Assembly (NCBI GenBank): GCA_029224185.1
Contig: CM055196.1
Location: 9,582,589 to 9,646,588, forward strand
Length of the DNA stretch: 64,000 bases
DNA from: Karalla daura
Taxonomy: Eukaryota; Chordata; Actinopteri; Chaetodontiformes; Leiognathidae
Direction of reading: 5' to 3'
In this document: positions 39,195 through 50,355 of the stretch, piece by piece
How the letters are laid out: every line of letters starts with the position of its first letter
Numbering within the stretch: position 1 is the stretch's first letter
Translations under genes and position numbers: made by a program
The notes under the pieces: model-generated
Told to the model about the DNA's origin: nothing
Seen by the model: only the letters and a program-made list of their open reading frames with translations
The model's database searches: none

Positions 39195-39480
39195 CACGGT
39201 GAAATACAGTCATGGGGCCTGACAGCTCCCCAGCGCTGCTTGACTAATAAACTTTTATGCGTGCTAATGCATCCTGTAAAACATCCGTCATGTGAGCCAG
39301 CCTTCCCCGGAAGGTGACATGCCCTCATTGGATATTTCATCACGGGGAAATGGGAGCCGGGAAGCAATTTTATTGTTTGTTTTTTTATTTATTTTTCAAC
39401 TGGAGAGGCACGCGCGGCCTTAGAAATTGGATCTTAATCCATAATTGCCTGTCAATATAAGGGGTAATTTCTCACCATGC
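39195..39480. promoter_or_regulatory. Enhancer-like conserved-element candidate, about 285 bp
   Basis: The block includes GACTAATAAACTTTTATG, GTGCTAATGCATCC, CCTCATTGGATATTTCATC, GCAATTTTATTGTTTG, TTAATCCATAATTGCC and GTCAATATAAGGGG. There are many homeobox-like cores in complex DNA, and no microsatellite inside. Confidence 0.4.
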
Positions 39481-40033
39481 CTAGCCTAACGTCTATCCGT
39501 GGCTGCACAATGTTCCCAGAGAAGAAGAAATAAAAAATTCAAAAGTAATGCGTTTTATTATTCTCCGGGTAAAAAAATTACGTCGAGCAACTATCTGGTT
39601 CAGAAGGGAAAGGCAGATGTGCAAATGGGACCCTCATCAGAAAAAGCTATTAATTTTTTGTGTGCCTCCCTCCCCTCGCAGAACAAAGCTGGATTAAGGT
39701 GATTTCGCAAAGTGCACGCTAAATCTCCCATTAAAACCCCGGGGTGGTTAAATCCCGAGCATCTCCTCGTTCCTCTCCAGCCAATACGATAAATCTGCGC
39801 GGCGACGGGCCCGGTGGCGGGGCTGCTGAATAAAACATGGCCGGCTTCTTTCTGCTCGCTCGTCCTTGCTCCGGCTGGGAGGATGGCTGAGCGGAGGGAC
39901 AGGCCGCGGGCCGGCGCAGGGGAGAGAGGAGCGCCCTGACAAGCGCCCCACCGCCTCCTCGCACGCACGCCGCCCTGTCCGCGCAGCGTCCAGGGGTGGA
40001 AGGGAGACGTTTGTCAGCACTGTGCATGCCTGC

Positions 40034-40034
40034 A

Positions 40035-40067
<33 letters not shown>

Positions 40068-40077
40068 GTGTGTGTGC
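40034..40077. repeat. GT microsatellite
   Basis: (TG)n with one CG interruption. First of five GT arrays within 720 bp. Confidence 0.95.
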
Positions 40078-40230
40078 TGCTCTGGCGCTGACAGTTCGTA
40101 CCTAGGGCCAGAGGTTTGATAAGGCACTGATTCATAGCCCCCTGGTCCAGCCTGCCACTATCGTCCTCCTACATCTCCACAAAGCTGCAACCAGACCTGT
40201 GACTTCAGCCCGATGGCTAACAAAGTATGA

Positions 40231-40272
40231 TGTGTGTGCGTGCGTGCGTGTGTGTGTGTGTGTGTGTGCGTG
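40231..40272. repeat. GT/GC microsatellite
   Basis: (TG)n with GCGTGCGTGCG interruptions. Confidence 0.9.
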
Positions 40273-40398
40273 AAGCACAGTAGGTGAGACAGCGCGAGGA
40301 AGGCATCTGTGTGTGAAAGCGCATTCCCGTGGAAGCAGGGAAGACAGTTGCCTTGTTCTTTCCATCTTTCCGCTAATTACCCGAGATAACCGTGCCAG

Positions 40399-40441
40399 TG
40401 TGTGTGTGTATGTGTGTGTGTGTGTGTGCGTGCGTCTGTCT
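40399..40441. repeat. GT microsatellite
   Basis: (TG)n with a TATG interruption and a TGCGTGCG end. Confidence 0.9.
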
Positions 40442-40522
40442 GTATCCTGTTTATGTGTGCCTTTTAAAATGAATAATGAATGTTTATACAGAGTGCAACG
40501 TCGTTTGAGTGATTTCACTTTC

Positions 40523-40524
<2 letters not shown>

Positions 40525-40571
<47 letters not shown>
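40525..40571. repeat. GT microsatellite
   Basis: (GT)n ending in GCGCGAG. Confidence 0.95.
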
Positions 40572-40659
40572 AGCCTTGCATGCATGATCGGATGGAAACC
40601 AAAGTCTCCAAAGATCCAGTGTGACGGGCTGCCTAGTGGATAGAACACTGAGAGCAGAC

Positions 40660-40664
40660 GTGTG

Positions 40665-40752
<88 letters not shown>
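40660..40752. repeat. GT then GA compound microsatellite
   Basis: (TG)n with one CG to about 40721, then (GA)n to 40752. Confidence 0.95.
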
Positions 40753-40757
<5 letters not shown>

Positions 40758-41498
40758 GTATATAAAGTAGGGTGTGAGAAAGACAGAGAGGAACTTTAGG
40801 GAGAGGGAGAGGAATAAGCAGAGTTTCCAGAGAGCACATTTGTCACATTTGTAAACGGGTACTATTCTCTGACAAGATACAAGACAGGAGATCAGGGAAG
40901 CTCTAATTGCCTCGTCCACTTCCCAAACAGTTTGTCTTATCAGCCTTTGCCGAGCCAAATATTATTTCTTCTGAAATGCAAACAAAACTTGCAAGATCCC
41001 GCAGTTTGTCTGCAGCATGCAAAAGTGCTCATTAGACCAATTAAGGGACGGCTGCTTGGCAGTTTCTCGGGGTGGCAGTTTCTGATGGCCATGCTGCCAG
41101 TTGCTGATTGCCACAGTGCACAGGCTCAGTTTCTGATCAGCTGCTTCAAAGAACCATATCTGCAAATATATCAATGTCCACGTGTCATTCGGATGCATGC
41201 CTGCACTTGCATGGCTGCAGCTGCGTGTTCTTGCCACACGCTGTGCAGTACGTCTTGTTGCAGGGTGACAGCTGAAATAACCTGCTTTGGCACTGCACGT
41301 GGCTTACTAGAGAGGTATTTCATCACTGCTGCAGCAGGCCTGCATCCCTCCAGATGTTCTCTGACATGTGATGAGGATGAAAAAAAAAAAAGCCAGAAAA
41401 CCACATCTGCACCTCGATGTAGGGATCCAGCTCCTGCCAACATGCATGACCTCAGTCACTTCTGTCTCGCACTGTCAAATTTCGTCATTTCTTCTTCT

Positions 41499-41600
41499 GT
41501 GTGTGTGTGTGTGTGTGCATATGTGTATAAACATATGTGTGTGTGTGCATATGTGTATAAACATATGTGTGTGTGTGCGTACGTGTATGTACACACACAC
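41499..41600. repeat. GT array with two perfect 30-bp tandem units
   Basis: The unit ATGTGTATAAACATATG plus GT/GC filler starts at 41521 and again at 41551 with an exact 30-bp period. CATATGTGTATAAACATATG is close to a palindrome. The array then turns from GT into AC after TACGTGTATGTA, so the whole block can fold on itself. Confidence 0.9.
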
Positions 41601-43489
41601 ACCTACACACGCATTAAACTCGCTCGCACCAGCAGATGCTGATTTCTGGGGGGAAAGTGAGCTGTTGTTAGCACATTTGGAATCGTTTCCTTTTTGTTCT
41701 AGTTTTTGAGACATATAGGCCACCGTCTTAGCAGAACGCACCCTGTGCATTACCTCCTATAAGACAATGTGGTGATTAGACCCAATAATCACATCTAGGT
41801 GACAGCGAGAGAGGTATGAGCAGGCAACCTAATGAGCAGGTGCAGAGGAGGAAAAACATGAAACAGGGCCAGGCTTGGGGAGAAGCGGCGCAGCATATAT
41901 AGAGATGCTGCTCTGGACTAATAAATAACCAAGTGCATAATAACACATCAACACATTTTTTATGACGCGACATAAACATGACATGTCCCGCTTCCAATAC
42001 AGCCACAGACGGCAAAAGGAGCCCGAGGACTCCCCTGCACCCGCTGTTCAGCACTGGACGATATATTAGATAAGGGGAGGTTATCGGGAGGGTTATTTGT
42101 CAAAGCAGATAAATAAAATATGGACCAGAAACACAGAACAAGTGATCACATGCCCAAGCCACAGAGCCCCACGCCGTTGCCTTCCACAGAAAAACAATAT
42201 TTCTTTTTCGACAGGCATTTTTTCGTGCCTTCTGTGCTGCGTATCAGCAATATGCCCTGCATGTTTATTGCTGCTCCTCGGCTCTAACCTCTCCATTTCC
42301 CCATCGAGCTCTTCACTCCACAGTCATCTGACATCTTGTGTGGTGGAGCTAAAACACATGGCCGCAGGCTGGCTGCACCGCAGCCACGCTCTGCACAGGT
42401 TCATTTCCCACCGTACCCGCGCCCGAGTGCTGCTTCTACCCTGTCGGCTTGCAACAAGTCTCTTTACGGGAGAGCATGAGGCCGATGCGAGGGAGACAAA
42501 TTGTAAAGGCTCTCAGCCCAACACTTTGTTAATTTAGCCTCTTTTCCGCACACCTTTAAGGCAAAGTTCAACAAATATGAATATTTAAAGAGTCCTGTGG
42601 TACCTCTTGTTAAATTGTTAAATCGCGCTCTCGTACTAGCTTGAAAGTGTCAGCAGAATAAAACTGACAATCGCTCAGTTTCTGAAGGTATAAAGTCACT
42701 GTGCCGACACTGATCTCTGAGGGAATGCACCTCAGTGCGCAGGGAAATGTGAGCACACATACGAGTGCATACGCACACACACACCTTAGCACACGTTCAA
42801 CAATATGGTGTGTGAGAGGAGGGGAAGGGCATGTGGGAGAGAGATGTATTTTACACACATGGATTAACAATCCATTATTCATGGGCACTATGGGCTCAGA
42901 GCAGCAACACAAACAGAGCAGTAACCCGATTCTGCCACGCTACGGGCTCCAATGCATCACAGACACTTAGCGCCGGCTCTGTGCTCCACGGGGCCGCGTA
43001 CGACACTCGCCACAGCTCCAGCGCCCGTCTACCCCGCCGATCGATACTCGGAGCGCTTTCAAGGCTCTGCTAAAAGCCCCGCACCGCGCGCCCCCCCCCG
43101 TCCCTCGCAGGAATACGAACAGCCCACGGATCCAGCAGCCCTGGCGAGGTTCGAGATCCTGCGGTGCAGGAGTCCAATATCAAAAGAAGCGCGCTCCCTG
43201 TTTGAAAATGCATTGTCACGTCTGTTTCTGCTTCCGACACCCCGTGTGGGGTCGCGGTTCGTGCTTTGCCACGGCCGGGACATTCGATGAAGCAGCCTCG
43301 CGCTCCACACTCGCCCTCTGAACCGCCACGCCGCACTGGAATCTGGGATCCGACTCCAGACGGACGCTACGGCAGCTCCGCTGCGCTCGTCTTAATAAAT
43401 GACCTCATTGGTATTCGGGAAAAGTTCGCGGAGAAACAAATAACTGCCATTAGTCATCACGGTGAAGACAAATGCAAACGGCAACGCGC

Positions 43490-43508
43490 GCACACACACA
43501 CACACACT
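43490..43508. repeat. Short CA run
   Basis: GCGCG followed by (CA)n. Confidence 0.85.
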
Positions 43509-43948
43509 CTTATCTATTTACGCCCCCCCCCCCAGCCTAAACACCTTTGCTACACCCCTCAGTCTGTGATTCACAAAAAACTGTTGGATGTGAGTCATGC
43601 TGGCGCCGACAGCGTCCGTGAAATGTGTGCATGTGTGCCCACACGTAAATCCACAAACACAAGAGAGTGATATTTTTTAAAAAAAAAAGCAGAGGAGCCT
43701 TGCGCATGTCGTATGAATTATGCATGCTTATAGTCTCTTGTCGTCTCGAAGCATGTCTCTGTATTTGTCAGTTTGCGTCGCGTGTGCTCTGCATTCATCT
43801 GGGATCTTGGATTCCCCCCCACCCGCCCCAGTGGAATAGTGATGGCCAGGAGGGGAGAAAGGAGGAGATGCAGGGAGTGATGAATGGAATGCACTGATGA
43901 AGAGGTTCTCGTACTTGTCGTAACAACGGCTGACCCTAACCCTTTATA

Positions 43949-43976
43949 CACGCACACACACACACACACACACACA
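43949..43976. repeat. CA microsatellite
   Basis: CACG then (CA)n. Confidence 0.9.
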
Positions 43977-44938
43977 GATGAAGAGTTTTGAATTATTAAA
44001 CGGAGGCAAGCGGACACACGAGCGCCACCGTTCATTTCTCACTTGCGGAAGTGCAGCTCACTCCCCGTGCACGTCCACGTCCCCGAGCTAGCCGGGCCCT
44101 TTGCCCCCGGGCCACGCTGGCCCTCAGCGCCTCCCTGCCTCACTAAGGCGGACTGCGACCCGGTGCAGGCCAAGCAGATCGCACAGATAAGCTGCGGCCA
44201 GAAGTCTCCGTCAGCTAAGCCGCCCTAGCACATTGCTTTGTGTGTCCACAGCCAGGCGCAGAGGGCGGTTGGCCTCGCTGCTCTCCTCGGTCTGCCAGAT
44301 CACGGCCTAACGCAGGACGGGCCGGGATGCGCACCACTTATCTGAAAACAGATGCGTTTGCGTGGTTTGTACTGTTCAGATTCGGTGCCTAAATACAGCC
44401 AATGGGAGCCAGATGAGGGGCACTTTGACACATCTACCATGTCCACTGGACAGAAAACGTGTCCATCCTCCCCGTCGATCACGTGGTGACATGTGGTGTC
44501 ACGACTTCAGGCCTGTTTGTCCTCGAAGCTGTTGAGTGAAAACAGCGCCAGAGCGACGATAAAGCATCGCTGGCGCTGCAATATTAACAAAACCGCGCGC
44601 TGCTTGACGTCCGTGCCTCCACCGCGGTTCAATTAGTCATGAGGTTCCTTTCTGGGCTTTGTAAACGCCGGGGCCTCGCTCGTGAGAAGTCAAAAGCAAA
44701 GTGAGGCGGCATTAACGTTAATGCCGTGCAAGGAAAACGGGGCCGACTCCGCCAGCCGCTCGGGGACGCCGTTCACAATAAAGCACACGGCGAGGGCGGA
44801 GGACGTCACTTACACAGGGCTGTAGATGAATGTGGGTCACGCATGGCGCACGGTGCATGCCTGTGCTCGGTAGGGAAAGTGCGAAAGTGAAAAGAATGAG
44901 GGAGCAAATGGGAGAGTCACAGTCTGCGACTCTGCCTA

Positions 44939-44959
44939 TGTGTGTGTGTGTGTGTGTGT
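44939..44959. repeat. Short GT microsatellite
   Basis: (TG)n, about ten units. Confidence 0.9.
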
Positions 44960-46549
44960 TTTGGGCCGTGCAGGCATGATAAAGGGAGCGAGGCTGGGGA
45001 CGGGAGCTCCTGAGACACGGCAGAGATGTGAGTGATTGGAGCGGTGAGTAATGGCGCGGGCTGGCGTTGCAATTAGAGGTGCAGAGCTCGGCAGCTGGCT
45101 CCGCCGCTCCCGCCTGATTGTTCTGCGTGGGTCCCACGCCGCGCAGGCCGCCGCCCCGGCTACGCAGGTTTGCCACACGATGCGAGGCGTTAGCGGCGGG
45201 CGGTGCCGGATCGTATCGCGCCGTCTCGTCGCTTCATTCTCCCTTCTCTTTCCGGTTACGTGTTTTCAGCAGTTCTCCCACATGCCTCTGGGTGCGGCAT
45301 GTCACTTAGGGGTGACACGCTTTTTACACGGCGAGCCCCGGGGTTCCGCCGACTTTCCAAGCACAGCCCCAGCAGAGACGCGAAGTGGCGGGAAAGGTCA
45401 ATAAAAACTGTGATCAGCTGTGGGTGAACTGCATTTGCCACAGACGGGGGTCGTATGGTGCACCTGAGCTGAGCGATAGCCTGCTTCGCTGAGCGGTACG
45501 CCTGGCCAAGATGCTGACTTCATTACAAGCCTTGATAATCGTCACCTGCTACCAATGAACCCATTTACTCATGGAGCTCAGGTGCAGGATTTAAACCCTT
45601 GTTTTTGTGCTTTCTCAGGAAGAGTCGAGCCTTGGCAATCCCATCGCTGTTCTCCTCTGCTTTAGGTGACAGGAAGGAAACATAGGGAAGTTGCAATGTG
45701 GGTGGTGGATGACAACAGCCTGTATCCGTCTCCCCAGCAACTAGGAAACGACTGTGCTTCCAGAAACACTCTGAATCCGCCGTCTCACTGCTGGATGCTG
45801 AGCCATACCGATGTCACCTGGCGTCTGCGTGAACATCGGCAAGAGACGGGGTCACGGTTCATCTGTTCCCATGGAACTGAACACCGGCCCTGACACGCAG
45901 CTCTGACTGCTGCATACTGAGACGAGTGCATTTCCACCTGCTAAAATTAGCATCAGAGAACCTACCACATTATCATATTTCTCCACTACAGGTGATGAAT
46001 GCCTCAGCTGTGGCATGATTAACTGAAGAAATGTGCCACGCATCGACGTCTGTATCACTGCCGTATGTATATTAATGCACAATCAGAGGCGATCTGTATT
46101 GACTGACTTGCCGGCTCACAGAGTAATAACTTGCTGACCGCAGCCGACTGTTGCTCCCATTGTTAACATCCAGCCGATAAGGATGAAAGACAAAAATGCC
46201 TGTCCTATCGATTCCCCCGTGCTGACTAAACACCTCAAACTCTCGAGCCGAAAACTTGTAAGCGAGTAAAAAGCCGCGACACCGGGAGGTACTTCCGCTC
46301 GTCTGCTGAAGACAAAGCGTAGGAAGTCCCAGCAGAACGGCAAGCCTAAATCTTATAAGTGGAACTCCTCCGTGAGTATTTCCTTCTCTTTCATTGACAG
46401 TCTCGCTGTCTTTCCATCTATTCCTCTCTTAAGCGCACGTCTCCAGAGACAACATGAAAGTGGCTTTTCTGAAATTTAAGCATTACTGCGGCAATAAGCC
46501 CCTTCCCCGTGCTCTTCCTCCCTGTGTTTGTGTGACTGCGTGTGTGTGT

Positions 46550-46552
<3 letters not shown>

Positions 46553-46617
<65 letters not shown>
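46553..46617. repeat. GA microsatellite (65 bp)
   Basis: Perfect (GA)n preceded by a short GT run. Pure purine strand. Confidence 0.95.
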
Positions 46618-46619
<2 letters not shown>

Positions 46620-46769
46620 TGAGAGAGGCCGCTGATTAGTGGCGTGGTGGCGACTGTGTCCTGGCCCCTCTGTGATAACTGAGACTGCAAAGTGTGAGCG
46701 CAAATGACTGGTGCCTCAGGACTTCCAGATGTAAATCAGAGGAAAGAGAGAGGAATACTATGAAGTGGA

Positions 46770-46890
46770 GAATATAATTGCTGTGTTTAATAATTTCTGG
46801 CCGGAATTAAAATTCAATCGCGACGCATTAAATGTAATTACAGAGTGGGGTATTGGCTTAGCAGAATGTTAATACCTGCGGGCGCATTGT
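46770..46890. promoter_or_regulatory. Enhancer-like conserved-element candidate
   Basis: GTTTAATAATTTC, GGAATTAAAATTCAATCG, GCATTAAATGTAATTACAG and GAATGTTAATACC fall within 120 bp, with CGCGACG between. Strong TAAT clustering. Confidence 0.35.
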
Positions 46891-47203
46891 TACACGCATG
46901 CGGACGCAGGGTGACAAATACGGCCCTGGTTTGGGGAAGGTTTCATACAGACGAGCACGCGGTTACAAATGTGGATCGGTGGTGTGTGTAGGAGGTGATG
47001 GGGCTTAGGGCGGAGGAGCGCTAGTGAAATCTGCCGGGCATCGCATCGGTGAGAGGGTTCGGGCCGAGAGGAGGAAACTGAGATTTATATTCAGAGGGGG
47101 ACTAATCCTGGCAAACATGGAGTACCTATGTCAAGGGAGGCGGGGGCTCGTATCGATGAGGATGTCCAGGAAAGACGCGTGTGGGTGCAGGATTGTGGTC
47201 CCC

Positions 47204-47229
47204 GGGGGGGGGGGGGGGGGGGGGGGGGG
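47204..47229. repeat. Poly-G tract (26)
   Basis: Longest G homopolymer in the window. Its length may be an assembly estimate. Confidence 0.85.
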
Positions 47230-47691
47230 ATATGCTGTCTACAGCAGAGATATGGGGCTCAGACAGCGGATTAGTGTTTCTGCTCCATAATCAATTTGCT
47301 GTCTGGATCCCATTGCACATAACCCTAAACATCCAATCCCCGTTTGATCCTGCACAATCGCACCCCCCCCCCCCCACCCCCCGTCCTTCTCCTCCTGCCA
47401 GTTTCACTCCATCTCCTATTCGCCCACTCCCGTCTTTGTCTCACCTTCAAACCCCCGTGTTCCTTCTCTATGGCTCACACCGCGATAATTAACTCCCACA
47501 TTAAGATGTTCAGAATTGCCTTTTAGCGCTTTTCTTTTTTCCTTCGTCCACTAACCTTTCCAAGAATGACTCCCCTCTTAAGTGTTTTTTCTCCAAAAAA
47601 TGCACGCCTCTTTCCGCTGGCTACAGTAGATTCTGCTCGCACTGCATTTTAGGGCAGTCCGGTGGACTCTGGGAGTAATTATATCAGCGTG

Positions 47692-47693
<2 letters not shown>

Positions 47694-47733
<40 letters not shown>
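47694..47733. repeat. GT microsatellite
   Basis: (GT)n of about 20 units, followed by another short GT run at 47742-47750. Confidence 0.95.
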
Positions 47734-47734
<1 letters not shown>

Positions 47735-48401
47735 CTGTATCTGTGTGTGTAGTGGTGCTGCGCAGGTTAACCTTGACTGAGGGCAAACCATTAGCTCCAT
47801 CTCACCCTTGGGTCCGAGCTTGCTGCCATCTGCTCCGGAGCTTTAGGGGTCATAACACTGGCTGACCAATCAATAGCATATTACATGTTGGCACAAGGGC
47901 GCCAGCCGTGGTCATGACTGTCTTCGCTTGTTCAAAACACGGCACATTACACTCGAGAGAGGGAGAGGGAGAGAGAGCGGTGCTTTTCCCACGGGCGGAC
48001 AGTGCTGCGGAATCAACAGCGCCAGATAGAATTAAAAATTAAACCTCTCTTTGCAGAAAACGAGCATGTTGCGCGAAAAAAAAGCGTGTACTTGGTGGCA
48101 CGCCGGACTATTTTCGTATTCCTCCTTCATCTAAAATAAAGCCACGCAGAAAACAAGGCTCGTGTCTCTTAGGAGGGGTGCGGCGGCATTTGCCGAGGGT
48201 GCCTCGAGTCTGCGTACGTGTCTATGTATGTATGTGCGCGTGTGTGTGTGTGTGCGTGTCTGGAGGGGAGGGGCACTTGGAGATGAAAGTCCAGGGAGAC
48301 AGCCAGGAGGGGAGGTAGAGACAGCAGGTGGTGCTAGGAGCTCTCCGGCTCCAGGCGAGGGAGGTAGGGGTTTGAGTGTCAACAGATCAATAAGTATGAG
48401 A

Positions 48402-48460
48402 CTGGGAGAGAGAGAGAGAGAGTGAGACAGAGAGAGAGAGAGACAGAGAGAGAGAGAGAA
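48402..48460. repeat. GA-rich imperfect array
   Basis: (GA)n interrupted by GTGAGAC and GAC units. Confidence 0.9.
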
Positions 48461-48523
48461 CTATCCATTTCGGACTGTCTGACACCAGCAGAGATAAAAG
48501 GTGATGTATGTAGTGGATCGTCG

Positions 48524-48540
48524 AAAAAAAAAAAAAAAAA
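48524..48540. repeat. Poly-A tract (17)
   Basis: Uninterrupted A run. No retroelement body is recognised upstream. Confidence 0.9.
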
Positions 48541-48618
48541 GGAGGACGCAAACAAACTGTAAAAGCGGCTGAAAAATTGTATGGCTGCATCCGTCCAGTG
48601 CACATCTCATGTGAATGT

Positions 48619-48641
48619 GCACACACACACACACAGACACA

Positions 48642-48692
<51 letters not shown>

Positions 48693-48708
48693 ACACACAC
48701 ACACACAT
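48619..48708. repeat. CA microsatellite (about 90 bp)
   Basis: (CA)n with three GACA interruptions, 0.6 kb downstream of the microexon in transcript order. Confidence 0.95.
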
Positions 48709-49281
48709 ATAAACAGAGAATGAGATTCGGGGTAGAAATATAAAATCCCGTGCAGCATCACAGGATCACAGAGCCAGACTTGACCCCACTAATGACGCGG
48801 CGAGCATGCACATGAGCGTAGATGCTGGACTCCATCCGGCCTGTCAGCCACCGTCCGCGGCCGCCTTACTGGAGCGCGCTGATTGTCACCTCTTTTGATT
48901 CCAGCGGGCATGCTCAGATGAGAGCTACTAATTGCCTCGCTGGGCCGCCGACGTGACTCGCATGCGATCGGATGGCTTTGGAGGCGTGGGAGAGCCTATG
49001 CGCATAGGTGACTGTCTCTGCGGCGAGCAGGGTTTCTGAGGAAGTCTAAGAAGCAGAAGAAGAAGGAGGGAGTTGTGGAGGGACAGGAAGGCGTGTGATT
49101 GTATATGTGTGTGTGCGTGCAGGTGCGTGCAGGTGTGTGTGCCAGATGACTCCTCGGAAGGTTCATGGCAGTTGATGGCAAAATGCCCCGAGTGAGGAGG
49201 TTTTGAAGTGTCCTCCGCGCCCCCCTGAGCTATCCAGTTATGGAAAAGGTGACAATGAATCACACTGGCACACTGTCTTAC

Positions 49282-49304
49282 CTTGGCCTGGCCTCAATGT
49301 CGTG
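49282..49304 (-). CDS. TRIM44-like gene, 23-nt microexon
   Basis: On the minus strand a long CT-rich tract (complement of the GA-rich run at 49318-49350) leads to ATTGTTTTCAG, then 23 nt, then the donor GTAAGA. In the frame left by the 97-codon exon it encodes HDIEARP plus two bases of an Arg codon, and the first base of the terminal exon completes that codon. No conserved motif is visible in so short a piece. The call rests on strong splice sites and on the fact that including it keeps the next exon open for 27 more codons, whereas skipping it gives a shorter frame. Its length is not a multiple of three, so inclusion or skipping would switch the C-terminus. Confidence 0.6.
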
Positions 49305-49787
49305 CTGAAAACAATGAGAAAGAGAGAGAGGGAGAGAGAGGGAGAGAGGGACAATAAAAGGTAAGAAATCTTCACACAGGTGGCACAGATAATACCAAAT
49401 AAAAGGTAAACAACATAATTTACATCGGCTTGGTCCGCAGCTGTTCTGCCTCTAAATCTGACCAATTAATTTACGCGTGCAGCCGACAGTCCCGTTCATG
49501 TATATTCATGGGCTTTTTAAAGGAACAGTCTGGGATGAAGATTCAAAAAAACAAAACAAAAAAACAAGCACTGAGCTGCAAACGCAGGCCAGATTCTCCG
49601 CTCAACTCTGATTGGTGCCGGGGAGATTTCCCAATGTCAAATCGCTGGACGTGATTTACCAAACTGCCGGTCACGTGTACGTCACAAGCGGGAGGTCCAT
49701 TCACACCGAGAGAACGGGAAATGCAATCATATTTGGGACCCTGTCAATTCCCAGGAAATGCTAATGCATTATTTTGCACATTTCAGA

Positions 49788-49812
49788 CCCCCCCCCCCCC
49801 CCCCCCCCCCCC
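49788..49812. repeat. Poly-C tract (25)
   Basis: Uninterrupted C run at the border of a CpG-rich patch. Confidence 0.9.
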
Positions 49813-50040
49813 GCCAGCGCGCTGAACGTTCAGCATGCCAGAGGCAGCCTCGGCACGCATGCCTCGCTCTGCAGCCTGATCACTGGACAGGCCACCTCTT
49901 CCTCTCCTTCCTCTCGCTTCCAGTCAAGGGGACGCGGGCGGGAAGATGGCCACGAGACGGTCACCTTCACCATCCCGCCCTGCAGGGGCCGCGCCGCCCT
50001 CGACTCTGACCCGGCAGCGTGGGGAGGGCCGGGCCGGGCC

Positions 50041-50057
50041 GGGGGGGGGGGGGGGGG
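50041..50057. repeat. Poly-G tract (17)
   Basis: Follows GGGCCGGGCCGGGCC; quadruplex potential. Confidence 0.9.
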
Positions 50058-50335
50058 AGTCTGACGGCGTGTGACTAGCGGCGTCTCCCCGGGGCGGGGG
50101 CTGCTTGGCGGCGGCGGCGGGGAGCTGATGAGGAGCGCGCTCTGGCGCACCCGCTGGGCTGGCCGCCCGCCTCGCTGACTAAGATTTGGCCGGGAATTTA
50201 ATTAGCCGCAGATCTTGGACAAACACGCGGCATCAAATATTGGAACGGCGAAGGCTCTTCCTTCGTTAGCCTTGTCAAACACTTCACGACTCGAGAGTCA
50301 ATTTGCCAGATCGGAGCGCAAAACTGACATTCATC

Positions 50336-50355
50336 GGGGGGGGGGGGGGGGGGGG
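50336..50355. repeat. Poly-G tract (about 20)
   Basis: Uninterrupted G run. Confidence 0.9.

Larger units (their letters stand above)
28118..49281 (-). other. Last intron of the TRIM44-like gene (about 21 kb)
   Basis: Bounded by the donor at 49281 and the acceptor at 28118-28119. It contains microsatellites, CpG-rich patches (30.0-30.3, 36.2-36.85, 42.95-43.35, 45.04-45.4 kb), enhancer-like blocks and one dispersed repeat. No internal gene was recognised on either strand. Its extent depends on the microexon and terminal-exon calls. Confidence 0.55.

Noticed and set aside
39640..39700. Possible plus-strand acceptor CCTCCCCTCGCAG
   Set aside because: Followed by a 17-base open stretch and a weak donor; no partner.
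40313..40958. Frames of 103-159 codons with Cys-Val or His-Thr runs
   Set aside because: Translations of the GT arrays and their flanks; no domain.
45600..45667. Possible plus-strand exon between TGCTTTCTCAG and a GTGACA donor
   Set aside because: Splice words alone; the enclosed 45 bases encode nothing recognisable and no partner exon was found.
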